A stretch of DNA of 13,278 bases from Gammaproteobacteria bacterium GWE2_37_16 (GTDB lineage Bacteria; Pseudomonadota; Gammaproteobacteria; UBA9339). A model generated the notes under the pieces. That model did no database searches. It saw only the letters and a list, made by a program, of their open reading frames with translations, and was not told the origin of the DNA. Position 1 is the stretch's first letter. Each line of letters begins with the position of its first letter. The translations under genes were made by a program, and so were the position numbers. The stretch is from positions 1 through 13,278 of the forward strand of contig MGXG01000045.1 in assembly GCA_001801285.1 (NCBI GenBank), read 5' to 3'. Of this stretch, positions 1-7,329 are shown in pieces.

Positions 1-2
1 AT

Positions 3-80
3 ACAAACATACATGAGGACACGAGCGACGATGGCAACAACGCCGCAACTCAAAAGGCGATGGGTATAGTATCAGTATAA
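3..80 (+). other. Possible 3' tail of an ORF entering from the left edge
   Basis: From position 3 one frame stays open to a TAA at 78-80 and reads 25 codons ending ...NAATQKAMGIVSV. The first 63 bases are about half G+C, clearly richer than the AT-rich sequence that follows, as expected for coding sequence or for a separate repeat element. The opposite strand is also open over the same bases, so coding direction is not settled. No family can be recognised from so few residues. An intergenic repeat is an equally possible reading. Confidence 0.25.
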
Positions 81-138
81 AATGCAAATTCCCTTAGCCT
101 TAGTAAAATACAGTGTTTTTAAATTATACCAGTCTATC

Positions 139-168
139 TTGATTAAATTTGTTAAAAAATGTTATACT
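139..168 (+). promoter_or_regulatory. Probable sigma70-type promoter of rpmE
   Basis: TTGATT at 139-144 (4 of 6 to TTGACA) is followed after 18 bp by TATACT at 163-168 (5 of 6 to TATAAT). Transcription would start near 175 and give a leader of about 45 nt before the rpmE start codon. Positions 81-138 otherwise contain only AT-rich sequence with no gene that I can see. Confidence 0.5.
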
Positions 169-218
169 GCAAAGAGAATCGCACAAAAAAATAATTTTAC
201 TTTAAGAGACAATAACTT

Positions 219-563
219 ATGAAAGAAAATATCCACCCAAAATATAAAGAACTCAAAGTCACCTGCAGCTGTGGTAATAGTTTCGTTACTGAATCCACTA
301 TGGAAAAAGAAGAATTACACTTGGATATTTGTGCCAATTGTCATCCTTTTTATACCGGCAAACAAAAGGTTATTGATACCGCAGGAAGAGTCGATCGCTT
401 CAAACAAAAATACGTACAAAAAACTCCTTTGGAGAAACCTAAAAAAGATGAAGTTTTGTTAGCTAAGAAAAAGACTATTGTTAAAAAAGCCGTTAGCAAA
501 CCAACCGCTAAAAAGGTCACCCCCAAAGCAAAAGAAGCTGAAGTTACCGCTTCCGTAGAATAA
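219..563 (+). CDS. rpmE: 50S ribosomal protein L31, zinc-binding type with long basic tail
   Basis: Structural protein of the large ribosomal subunit, located at the contact with the small subunit. The N-terminal 65 residues carry the L31 signature: start MKENIHPKY, zinc ligands C16, C18, C38 and C41 (CSC...CANC), then HPFYTGKQK and DRFKQKY. The four cysteines make it the zinc-containing form, not the cysteine-less paralogue used under zinc limitation. The usual length is about 70 residues; this protein has 114. Residues 66-114 form a Lys/Ala/Val-rich, low-complexity tail (AKKK, VKKAVSK, TAKKVTPKAK) that looks disordered and RNA-binding. A weak Shine-Dalgarno AAGAGA lies at 204-209. It is a single-gene unit, with its own promoter upstream and an intrinsic terminator downstream. 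The identity is secure; the role of the tail is unknown. Confidence 0.96.
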   Translation: MKENIHPKYKELKVTCSCGNSFVTESTMEKEELHLDICANCHPFYTGKQKVIDTAGRVDRFKQKYVQKTPLEKPKKDEVLLAKKKTIVKKAVSKPTAKKVTPKAKEAEVTASVE

Positions 564-588
564 TTATCCTTTAACAACCTACCTTTTC

Positions 589-625
589 GTAGTCGCAGCT
601 TTAAAGTCTGCGACTACTTTCTTTA
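589..625 (+). terminator. Rho-independent terminator of rpmE
   Basis: A perfect 10-bp stem, GTAGTCGCAG (589-598) with CTGCGACTAC (608-617), closes a 9-nt loop and is followed by TTTCTTTA (618-625). It lies 25 bp after the rpmE stop. On the opposite strand the hairpin has no T-run, so it is a poor terminator for lysS, whose stop is at 702-704. Confidence 0.85.
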
Positions 626-701
626 TGTGCTTAAAATCCACAAAAAATAAATTCAAACCTGTACCAATAAAGTGCAATGTTTAAACCCGCGACTAAAAAC
701 C

Positions 702-2219
702 TCAATCTTTTATTCTTAAAAGCGGAAACAAAATCACATCGCGAATCGAAGCAGAATTGGTAAACAACATCGCCAAACGATCGATACCAATACCCTCACC
801 TGCTGTTGGCGGCAAACCATATTCCAACGCGGTAATATAATCAGCATCATAGTGCATAGCTTCCTGATCACCGCTTGCCAATTCTTCTACTTGTTTACGA
901 AAACGCTCCGCCTGATCTTCGGGGTCGTTCAACTCCGAAAAACCATTAGCAATTTCCTGACCGCCGACGTAAAACTCAAAACGATCAACGACAAATGGAT
1001 TTTGATCATTTTTACGCGCTAATGGCGAAACTTCCGCCGGGTGAGAAGTTATAAAAGTTGGTTGCAGTAATTTTTTCTCTACGGTTTTTTCAAAAATTTC
1101 TGTCCAAACCTTCCCCAAACCATAAGTAGGCTGTAAATTAACTCCATATTGCTCAGCTATACGACGTGCAATATTGATATCATCCAGATCGGTAGATTTA
1201 ATATCCGGATTAAAATGCAAGATCGCCTCTCGCATCGTAAAACGCGCAAAGGTTTTACTAAAATCACATTCTGTACCTTGAAAAGTTATAATTGGTGAAT
1301 CCAAAATGTCACGCGTCAAAGTGTGTAAAAGCGTTTCGGTAAGATCCATTAAATCCTGATAATCAGCATAAGCCTGATAAAATTCCAACGTAGTAAATTC
1401 AGGATTATGGCGCGTTGACATGCCTTCATTACGAAAATTGCGATTAATTTCAAAAACGCGCTCAAAACCACCCACTACCAATTGCTTTAATGCTAATTCA
1501 GGAGCAATACGCAAATACAAAGTCATATCTAAAGTGTTATGGTGTGTGACAAATGGTCTGGCAAGTGCGCCGCCAGGAATTTTTTGTAACATCGGCGTTT
1601 CAACTTCCATAAACTGGCGCTCAATTAAAAATTTGCGAATACCGGAAATCAATGCAGAACGAATTTGAAAATTACGTCGCGATTCTGGATTAACCAAAAG
1701 ATCCAAATAGCGCTGTCGATAACACGTTTCCTGATCAGCTAAACCATGGAATTTTTCAGGCAAAGGGCGCAATGCTTTAGTTAAAAGTCGAATATCATTC
1801 ACTTTAACCGATAATTCGCCAGTTTTAGTTTTAAACACAATACCGTGAGCACCAACAATATCACCTAAATCCCAGCTTTTAAATTGTTCATAAACACCGT
1901 CTGGCAAATCATCCTGACGGACATAAAGTTGTATTTGACCTGTCATATCCTGAATATTCACAAAACTTGCCTTCCCCATAAGACGACGCGTCATAATGCG
2001 ACCTGCCAACTTCACTGAAACCGGATACATAGCCAACGTTTCTGCATCTTTGTCAGCATAGTTTTTGTGCAAATCTAAAGCCCAATCACTAAACCGAAAA
2101 TCGTTTGGATAAGCTTGCCCCCTAGATCTTAACTCAGCCAACTTGATATGACGCTGCTTAACTTGATCATTTTCTTCATCATTTGAATTTAACTCAAAAG
2201 CTTGTGTTTTATCGTTCAT
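702..2219 (-). CDS. lysS: Lysyl-tRNA synthetase, class II
   Basis: Cytoplasmic enzyme that charges tRNA(Lys) with lysine using ATP. The 505 residues match the usual size of bacterial class II LysRS. An N-terminal OB-fold anticodon-binding domain covers roughly residues 65-150 (VKLAGRIMTRRLMGKASF, DMTGQIQLYV). The catalytic domain shows motif 1 around 185-215 (IRKFLIERQFMEVETPML), motif 2 with FRNEGMSTRHNPEFTTLE beginning near residue 262, and motif 3 GEGIGIDRLAML at about 474-485 with the conserved arginine R481. The start ATG at 2217-2219 has an AAGG Shine-Dalgarno at 2227-2230, 7 nt away. The gene stands alone here, without prfB, its partner in E. coli, and is divergent from the glycogen locus. 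I saw no convincing promoter match upstream, only AT-rich candidates between 2260 and 2300, and no clear terminator of its own. Confidence 0.97.
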   Translation of the reverse strand: MNDKTQAFELNSNDEENDQVKQRHIKLAELRSRGQAYPNDFRFSDWALDLHKNYADKDAETLAMYPVSVKLAGRIMTRRLMGKASFVNIQDMTGQIQLYVRQDDLPDGVYEQFKSWDLGDIVGAHGIVFKTKTGELSVKVNDIRLLTKALRPLPEKFHGLADQETCYRQRYLDLLVNPESRRNFQIRSALISGIRKFLIERQFMEVETPMLQKIPGGALARPFVTHHNTLDMTLYLRIAPELALKQLVVGGFERVFEINRNFRNEGMSTRHNPEFTTLEFYQAYADYQDLMDLTETLLHTLTRDILDSPIITFQGTECDFSKTFARFTMREAILHFNPDIKSTDLDDINIARRIAEQYGVNLQPTYGLGKVWTEIFEKTVEKKLLQPTFITSHPAEVSPLARKNDQNPFVVDRFEFYVGGQEIANGFSELNDPEDQAERFRKQVEELASGDQEAMHYDADYITALEYGLPPTAGEGIGIDRLAMLFTNSASIRDVILFPLLRIKD

Positions 2220-2268
2220 ATTTTTACCTTTTTAAATTAAGCCACGTTTTGATTAAGATATGCTAATA

Positions 2269-2288
2269 TAATTACTATATAAATCAAT
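2269..2288 (+). repeat. 20-bp direct repeat, copy 1 (upstream of glycogen locus)
   Basis: TAATTACTATATAAATCAAT recurs at 11708-11727 with 19 of 20 identities and in the same orientation. Weaker similarity continues for about 9 bp to the right (6 of 9). Both copies are intergenic and bracket the four glycogen genes. Because the element is AT-rich, chance similarity or a shared promoter-like sequence is possible. Confidence 0.45.
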
Positions 2289-2490
2289 ATGTTATTTCAG
2301 AAAATCAAAAAAAATCCAGCTAGTTGACATATTTTTATTGCAACGGATTTTTGCATCCCTCACCCACTCTAATTTCATTTTAGGAAAGAAATTTCCAGCT
2401 TACAATACAGTAATTTATACGGTATTGCATCGAAAAATCGCATGATTTATACCGAATTTAGGGAAAGGGATAGATCCTGCTTTCTAATAA

Positions 2491-2519
2491 TTGTTAAACC
2501 CTCATTTTTTTCATATACA
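2491..2519 (+). promoter_or_regulatory. Candidate promoter of the glycogen locus
   Basis: TTGTTA (2491-2496, 4 of 6) is followed after exactly 17 bp by TATACA (2514-2519, 4 of 6). A start near 2526 would give a leader of about 110 nt. The palindrome at 2541-2554 would then lie just downstream of the start site, a common position for a repressor operator. The assignment rests on box matches only. Confidence 0.35.
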
Positions 2520-2540
2520 TTAAGATTTTTTCTATGCAGA

Positions 2541-2554
2541 TGCAATATATTGCA
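2541..2554. promoter_or_regulatory. Perfect palindrome TGCAATATATTGCA, candidate operator
   Basis: This 14-bp sequence equals its own reverse complement and sits about 80 bp before the first glycogen gene. Its TGCAA half-site is repeated several times in the same intergenic region, including a dyad at 2584-2599. A dimeric sugar-responsive repressor is a reasonable guess, but no regulator gene is present in the window. Confidence 0.4.
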
Positions 2555-2635
2555 GTAACATAACTAATAGAAATATTTTCATATTTGCACCATTGCAAAA
2601 AACCATAAAAAATAAATATTCTAGAGGGAAATAAG

Positions 2636-4627
2636 ATGGATTTTTATTACAAAAAGGCTGTTGGTTTAACTATCGATCAAACTTTGTCTTTAGAATGGCT
2701 AGAAACCAACGGTTTAGGCGGATATGCTTCAAGCACCGTTATTAACTGCAATACCCGCAAGTATCATGGTCTTCTGGTTAGCAATCTGCAAAACCCTTTC
2801 GGTAAATATGTTCTTTTATCTCAATTGGAAGATATTTTTTGCCACAAAGAAACTGAACATTTTTTGACAGCTCATCAATATCGAGATGCTTTTTTAGACG
2901 GTAGTTTTGATCATTTTCAGGAATTTAATCTTACCACTCACCCCTGTTTCATTTATCGCTTTGGTAACACAATTCTTCACAAAGAAATTTTACAGCTACA
3001 TGAAAAAGATACACTTTTAATTAAATACAAACTACACCGCAGCAAGCATGATGATCCAAAAAGTAGAATCACCATCCGCCCACTACTTGCTTGCCGAAAT
3101 TTTCACGCTTTAACTCGACAAAATTCTGGTTTACAAACAACAACCAGTAAATGTCAAAATGGCTGCACTATCACTCCTTATCAAGGATTACCAAGCTTAT
3201 TCCTACAAACAAGTACTGCTTTTAATTTTCGGGAAGAAACCTGCTGGTACGAAAATTTTCACTACACTAAAGAACAGGAACGCGGCTTTGCTAGCGAAGA
3301 GGACTTATTTACCCCAGGTTTACTTACTTTGAATTTTAACAAAAAAGGGGAAGTTATTTTTTCCTGCTCACTTAAAGAAGAAACTGGAAATCTACAAAAG
3401 CTTTGGAATATTGAGCTAAAAAGACGACGTAAATTAAATAAACAAGATAAAGGCATAGCACTACAACAACAGTTACAAAAAGTCGGACGCTCTTTTTTGC
3501 AAAAAAAACCTGATACTGAACAAGTGTCTGTTGTTGCCGGATATCACTGGTTTGGCTCTTGGGGACGAGACACTATGATTTCTTTACCGGGATTAACGCT
3601 CTGCGGTAACAAAAGAAAAGCCAAAAAATGCCTAACCATTTTACAAAATTACGCTCAAAACGAACAGCGCGGTCTTATTCCAAACTTTCTAGGTCCAACC
3701 AAAGAACAAAATGCTTACAACACCGTTGATGCCAGTTTGTGGTTTGCCTGGGCGGTGCAACAATATTATTTAAAAACCAAAAATCTCAGAATCGTGCGTA
3801 ATCACCTATGGTCCACATTAAAAAATATCTTCCATAATTACAAAAACGGTACTGACTATGGTATTCATATGAGTGATGATGGCCTAATTGCTGCCGGTGA
3901 TAACGAAAATAAATTGAATTTAACTTGGATGGATGCTGTTGTAAATGGACACGCTGTCACTCCACGTCATGGCATGGCGGTAGAAGTCAATGCCCTTTGG
4001 TATAATATGCTTTGCTTTATGCAACATTTAGCCAGAAAATTGCATGATCCAATTGCCTCAGAAATTCAACCTCTCACAAACCTTATAAAAAATTCTTTTT
4101 GCAAAACTTTTTGGGATGAAAACCTTGGGTTTTTGCGTGACTTTGTCGACTTAAATAATCCTGAAAATCCAGATAGTACGGCGATACGACCTAATCAAAT
4201 TTTCGCTGTTTCCTTGCCATACTCACCTTTACCTGCGGAAACCATGATAAAAGTAGTCGATTCAGTACGCGAACATCTTCTAACTCCATACGGGTTACGC
4301 ACTTTGTCTCCCAAAAATCCAAAATATCAAGGCGTTTACCAAGGTTCACCAGAGAGTCGCGATTTAGCCTATCACAACGGCACAGTATGGCCTTGGCTGT
4401 TAGGACATTTCACAGCTGCCTTGATAAAAACAACACCAAATCGAAAAGCAGTTGAAAATATTTTAAGACCATGTTTGACAGCACTGGAAAAACATCTTTT
4501 CCATGCTGGAATTGGTACAATTTCAGAAATTTTCTCAGGCAATGAGCCACATAATCCTGATGGTTGTATCAGCCAGGCTTGGAGTGTAGCGGAAATTATA
4601 AGAATGATTCATTTATTGCAATCATAA
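2636..4627 (+). CDS. Glycogen debranching enzyme, amylo-alpha-1,6-glucosidase (GH133-like)
   Basis: Predicted cytoplasmic hydrolase that removes alpha-1,6-linked glucose stubs from glycogen, complementing phosphorolysis by the GT35 domain encoded downstream. The protein has 663 residues. The N-terminal beta-rich domain of this family covers about 1-260 (WLETNGLGGYASSTV, NTRKYHGLLVS). The C-terminal (alpha/alpha)6-barrel domain covers about 290-663. Family motifs are WFGSWGRDTMISLPGL with D312, LTWMDA with D433, and GTISEIFSGNEPH with E631; D433 and E631 are the likely catalytic acids by analogy with eukaryotic debranching enzymes. The ATG is preceded by a strong Shine-Dalgarno AGAGGGA (2623-2629). 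It lacks the 4-alpha-glucanotransferase half of the eukaryotic enzyme. It is unrelated to GH13 GlgX. It is the first gene of the locus, 67 bp before the GT4 gene. I use no symbol because glgX would mislead. Confidence 0.92.
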   Translation: MDFYYKKAVGLTIDQTLSLEWLETNGLGGYASSTVINCNTRKYHGLLVSNLQNPFGKYVLLSQLEDIFCHKETEHFLTAHQYRDAFLDGSFDHFQEFNLTTHPCFIYRFGNTILHKEILQLHEKDTLLIKYKLHRSKHDDPKSRITIRPLLACRNFHALTRQNSGLQTTTSKCQNGCTITPYQGLPSLFLQTSTAFNFREETCWYENFHYTKEQERGFASEEDLFTPGLLTLNFNKKGEVIFSCSLKEETGNLQKLWNIELKRRRKLNKQDKGIALQQQLQKVGRSFLQKKPDTEQVSVVAGYHWFGSWGRDTMISLPGLTLCGNKRKAKKCLTILQNYAQNEQRGLIPNFLGPTKEQNAYNTVDASLWFAWAVQQYYLKTKNLRIVRNHLWSTLKNIFHNYKNGTDYGIHMSDDGLIAAGDNENKLNLTWMDAVVNGHAVTPRHGMAVEVNALWYNMLCFMQHLARKLHDPIASEIQPLTNLIKNSFCKTFWDENLGFLRDFVDLNNPENPDSTAIRPNQIFAVSLPYSPLPAETMIKVVDSVREHLLTPYGLRTLSPKNPKYQGVYQGSPESRDLAYHNGTVWPWLLGHFTAALIKTTPNRKAVENILRPCLTALEKHLFHAGIGTISEIFSGNEPHNPDGCISQAWSVAEIIRMIHLLQS

Positions 4628-4694
4628 AAACTACAAAATATCTGTAACCGTAGATTTTAACCTACGATTATATTTTCAAATAGGACGATAAATA

Positions 4695-6017
4695 ATGAAA
4701 GTTCTCATGTACGGTTGGGAATATCCACCTTATATTAGCGGCGGACTAGGCGTTGCCTGTCACGCTATAGTGCATGCGTTAACTAAAAAAAACATTCTAA
4801 TCAATCTAGTCCTTCCTCATGATTTTAGCTCTCACTCTGCTTCATCTACAGAAACTTTGGTTAATTTAATCGGTGTTGATCTTTACGATGAACAAATCGC
4901 TGTTACGTCTTCAAATTTAATCAATATTTGCCAGATCGACTCCCTGTTACACCCATATTTTTCCACCAATGAATACCAGAATTTTATTGAAGAAAAAAAC
5001 AACCCAAACCAAAAGAACCACAAAAAAAAACTGATCGTAAAACAAACCATTGATCATCACTCACCAGATTTCACACCAATCAAAATCACTGCTTGCTACG
5101 GTGATAACTTATTCAATGAGGTTTTACGTTACAGTGAAATAGCAGGAAGACTGGCAGAACAAATATCGCATGATGTAATTCACGTTCATGACTGGATGAC
5201 TATTCTAGCTGGCATAAAAGCGAAAAGTATCAGCAAAAAACCACTAATTTTCCACACCCATGCTTTAGAAATAGATCGCAGCGGTACCAAAAATTACAAC
5301 CGTCAAATCTTTGATATTGAAAAATACGGCATGGAACAAGCGGATAAGGTAATTGCTGTCAGTAATTATACAAAAAACATCATAACCAGCCATTACGGTA
5401 TTCCTGCAAATAAAATTGAAGTGGTTTACAATGGCATTGAACAATCAAATATAAAACATAAAATCAATACCAAATCATCCAAAACCAAGATGGTGTTGTT
5501 TTTAGGAAGAATAACGCAACAAAAAGGTCCATCTTTTTTTATAGCAATCGCCAAAAAAATCCTCGATAAACGCAAAGATGTACAATTTGTTATCGCGGGA
5601 ACTGGTCACCTTCTCGCTGAAATGATAGAACAAGTTGCAGCTTTACGCATCGGTAAGTATGTCCATTTCACAGGCTTTCTTGATCAGAAAACGGTAAAAA
5701 AAATCTATCAACTTGCTGATGTTTACGTTATGCCAAGTGTTTCCGAACCATTTGGACTTTCATGCTTGGAAGCCCTTTCAGAGGATGTTCCTGTAGTTAT
5801 ATCCAAACAATCCGGGGTTGCTGAGGCATTACACAATACCTTAAATGCTGACTTCTGGGACACCGATGATATGGCCGCGAAAATTTTGGCTGTACTCGCT
5901 TACAAAGGTCTGGGTGCCGAATTGATTACTAATGCAAAAAAGGAAATGGAACATTTAACTTGGGATATTGCAGGAGATAAAATCATTTCTGTTTATAATA
6001 ATTTAACAGGAAGTTAA
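4695..6017 (+). CDS. GT4-family glycosyltransferase (glycogen-synthase-like)
   Basis: GT-B fold glycosyltransferase of 440 residues, probably cytoplasmic, transferring glucose from a nucleotide sugar to a glucan or primer. The N-terminal Rossmann domain starts KVLMYGWEYPPYISGGLG, with the glycine-rich loop typical of glucan synthases, and includes VIHVHDWMTILAG and IFHTHALEID. The C-terminal domain has FLGRITQQKG (R272, K277) and the donor-site motif SEPFGLSCLEAL, with the E-x7-E pair E351 and E359. It has no signal peptide or membrane segment. The start is supported by TAGGA at 4681-4685. A GT4 gene between a debranching enzyme and a GH57 gene is an arrangement I know from Bacteroidetes, so a role in polyglucan initiation or elongation is likely. 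Acceptor and donor cannot be read from the sequence. The 67-bp gap before it holds only a weak 5-bp hairpin (4649-4666). Confidence 0.87.
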   Translation: MKVLMYGWEYPPYISGGLGVACHAIVHALTKKNILINLVLPHDFSSHSASSTETLVNLIGVDLYDEQIAVTSSNLINICQIDSLLHPYFSTNEYQNFIEEKNNPNQKNHKKKLIVKQTIDHHSPDFTPIKITACYGDNLFNEVLRYSEIAGRLAEQISHDVIHVHDWMTILAGIKAKSISKKPLIFHTHALEIDRSGTKNYNRQIFDIEKYGMEQADKVIAVSNYTKNIITSHYGIPANKIEVVYNGIEQSNIKHKINTKSSKTKMVLFLGRITQQKGPSFFIAIAKKILDKRKDVQFVIAGTGHLLAEMIEQVAALRIGKYVHFTGFLDQKTVKKIYQLADVYVMPSVSEPFGLSCLEALSEDVPVVISKQSGVAEALHNTLNADFWDTDDMAAKILAVLAYKGLGAELITNAKKEMEHLTWDIAGDKIISVYNNLTGS

Positions 6018-6026
6018 AGGGATGAA

Positions 6027-6048
6027 TGAAATTTTTGAGAAAATTTCA
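6027..6048. repeat. 9-bp inverted repeat after the GT4 gene
   Basis: TGAAATTTT (6027-6035) and AAAATTTCA (6040-6048) form a perfect stem with a TGAG loop, 10 bp after the GT4 stop. It is AT-rich and lacks a terminal T-run, so it is not a standard terminator. The rest of the 135-bp gap holds further short palindromes: ACATATGT (6048-6055) and AACATGTT (6091-6098). It could be an mRNA-processing or stability element or part of an internal control site. Confidence 0.35.
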
Positions 6049-6152
6049 CATATGTCAAAAAATGTGTACATTTAAATCATATTTAAAACCAACATGTTAT
6101 TTTTTGAAAATATTTAAAATAAAAAAACATCAACCCAAAACTAGGATACACC

Positions 6153-7328
6153 ATGGTCGCCATCTGTTTATATTTTCAAGTTCATCAACCTAACCGCTTA
6201 AGAAAATACACCTATTTCGATATCGGCAACAATCATTATTATGAAGATGACGAAGCTAATCGTAATATTTTATTGAAGGTGGCAAATAAATGCTATCTGC
6301 CAACTAATGCGCTAATTTTAAAATTAATCAAACAATATCAAGGCGCTTTCAAAGTAGCTTATTCTATTTCTGGGACTTTTATCGAACAATGCAAAAAGTT
6401 TTGCCCAGAAATTCTCTATTCTTTCCAAGAGCTGGCGGCTACAGGACACGTGGAATTTCTCAACGAAACTTTTTATCACAGCCTCAGTTATCTCTTTTCC
6501 AAAGAGGAATTCAAAGAACAGGTTGCAATTCACCATCAACTTATTAAAAAAGAATTCAACTTCAATGCCAAAAGCTTTCGCAATACTGAGCTTATTTACA
6601 ATAACGAACTCGCCAAATTCATTGAAGATCTTGGTTATCATTCTATTTTAACTGAAGGGGCAGATAAAGTTCTCGGCTGGCGTAGTCCAAATTTTATTTA
6701 TCAGCCGCCAAACTGCAAAAAAATTAAATTATTGCTAAGAAATTATAATTTATCAGATGATATAGCTTTTCGTTTTTCTAATCGCGGTTGGTCTGGCTTC
6801 CCTCTTGACGCAGAAAAATATGCTCAGTGGGTTCACGCCACAGACGGCAACGCTCAAATGATAAATTTATTTATGGACTATGAGACTTTTGGCGAACATC
6901 AATGGCGTGAAACTGGTATTTTCGATTTCCTTGAATATCTACCAAAAAGCATTTTAAAAAATCCAAATTTCGTTTTTATGACACCGCATGAAGTCAATAC
7001 TACCTTTGAATCCGTAGCAACACTTGATATACCTGAATTTATTTCCTGGGCAGATGAGGAACGCAACTTAACCGCCTGGCGTGGCAATCACTTGCAAGAA
7101 GACGCTTTACAAGCCGTGTATGCCCTAGAGCAACCAGTTAAAGCCACCGGCAACAACGATTTCATTCACACCTGGCGTTCTCTTTTAACCTCAGATCATT
7201 TTTATTACATGTGTACTAAATATGCTAATGATGGCGATGTACATAAGTATTTCAACCCTTACAAAAACCCTTATGACGCTTATATCAATTTTCAAAATAT
7301 TGTCAGTGACTTTTCCCAAATAATTTAA
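6153..7328 (+). CDS. GH57 family glycoside hydrolase (alpha-amylase type)
   Basis: Predicted cytoplasmic alpha-glucan-active enzyme, 391 residues, with an incomplete TIM barrel as known for GH57. The conserved regions are visible in order: FQVHQPNR near the N-terminus (H11), GHVEFLNETFYHS around 95-107, FRNTELIYN with the likely catalytic nucleophile E146, FMDYETFGEHQ with the likely acid/base D242, and a C-terminal helical part with MTPHEVNTTF. Both catalytic residues are present, so it is not one of the inactive GH57-like proteins. It could hydrolyse internal alpha-1,4 bonds, transfer chains or branch. It is shorter than typical GH57 branching enzymes, so amylase or transferase activity is more likely. 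The start has TAGGA at 6142-6146. Only 1 nt separates its stop from the next start, so the two genes are almost certainly co-transcribed. It has no signal peptide. Confidence 0.9.
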   Translation: MVAICLYFQVHQPNRLRKYTYFDIGNNHYYEDDEANRNILLKVANKCYLPTNALILKLIKQYQGAFKVAYSISGTFIEQCKKFCPEILYSFQELAATGHVEFLNETFYHSLSYLFSKEEFKEQVAIHHQLIKKEFNFNAKSFRNTELIYNNELAKFIEDLGYHSILTEGADKVLGWRSPNFIYQPPNCKKIKLLLRNYNLSDDIAFRFSNRGWSGFPLDAEKYAQWVHATDGNAQMINLFMDYETFGEHQWRETGIFDFLEYLPKSILKNPNFVFMTPHEVNTTFESVATLDIPEFISWADEERNLTAWRGNHLQEDALQAVYALEQPVKATGNNDFIHTWRSLLTSDHFYYMCTKYANDGDVHKYFNPYKNPYDAYINFQNIVSDFSQII

Positions 7329-7329
7329 C

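Larger units (their letters stand above)
2220..2635. promoter_or_regulatory. Divergent intergenic region with clustered TTGCA/TGCAA motifs
   Basis: This gene-free stretch separates lysS from the glycogen locus. It contains TTGCA or TGCAA (both strands) at 2338, 2351, 2425, 2541, 2550, 2585 and 2593, far more than expected by chance in AT-rich DNA. These include a perfect 14-bp palindrome TGCAATATATTGCA (2541-2554) and the dyad TTTGCA-4-TGCAAA (2584-2599). An imperfect hairpin pairs CGGTAT (2420-2425) with ATACCG (2449-2454). ATTTATACGG (2413-2422) recurs as ATTTATACCG (2445-2454). A perfect TTGACA at 2324-2329 lacks a good -10 partner. No RNA gene was recognised. Confidence 0.5.

Noticed and set aside
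1420..1668. 82-codon open frame antisense to lysS
   Set aside because: It lies entirely inside the conserved catalytic domain of lysS and its product resembles no family.
2324..2329. Perfect TTGACA as a -35 box
   Set aside because: No acceptable -10 lies 16-18 bp downstream (GATTTT, ATTTTT), so it is noted only as part of the intergenic region.
4649..4666. CGTAG/CTACG hairpin after the debranching enzyme gene, followed by ATTATATTTT
   Set aside because: The stem is only 5 bp and the T-run is interrupted, too weak to call a terminator inside what looks like one locus.
6324..6641. 105-codon minus-strand frame inside the GH57 gene
   Set aside because: It overlaps the GH57 catalytic regions in antisense and has no independent support.
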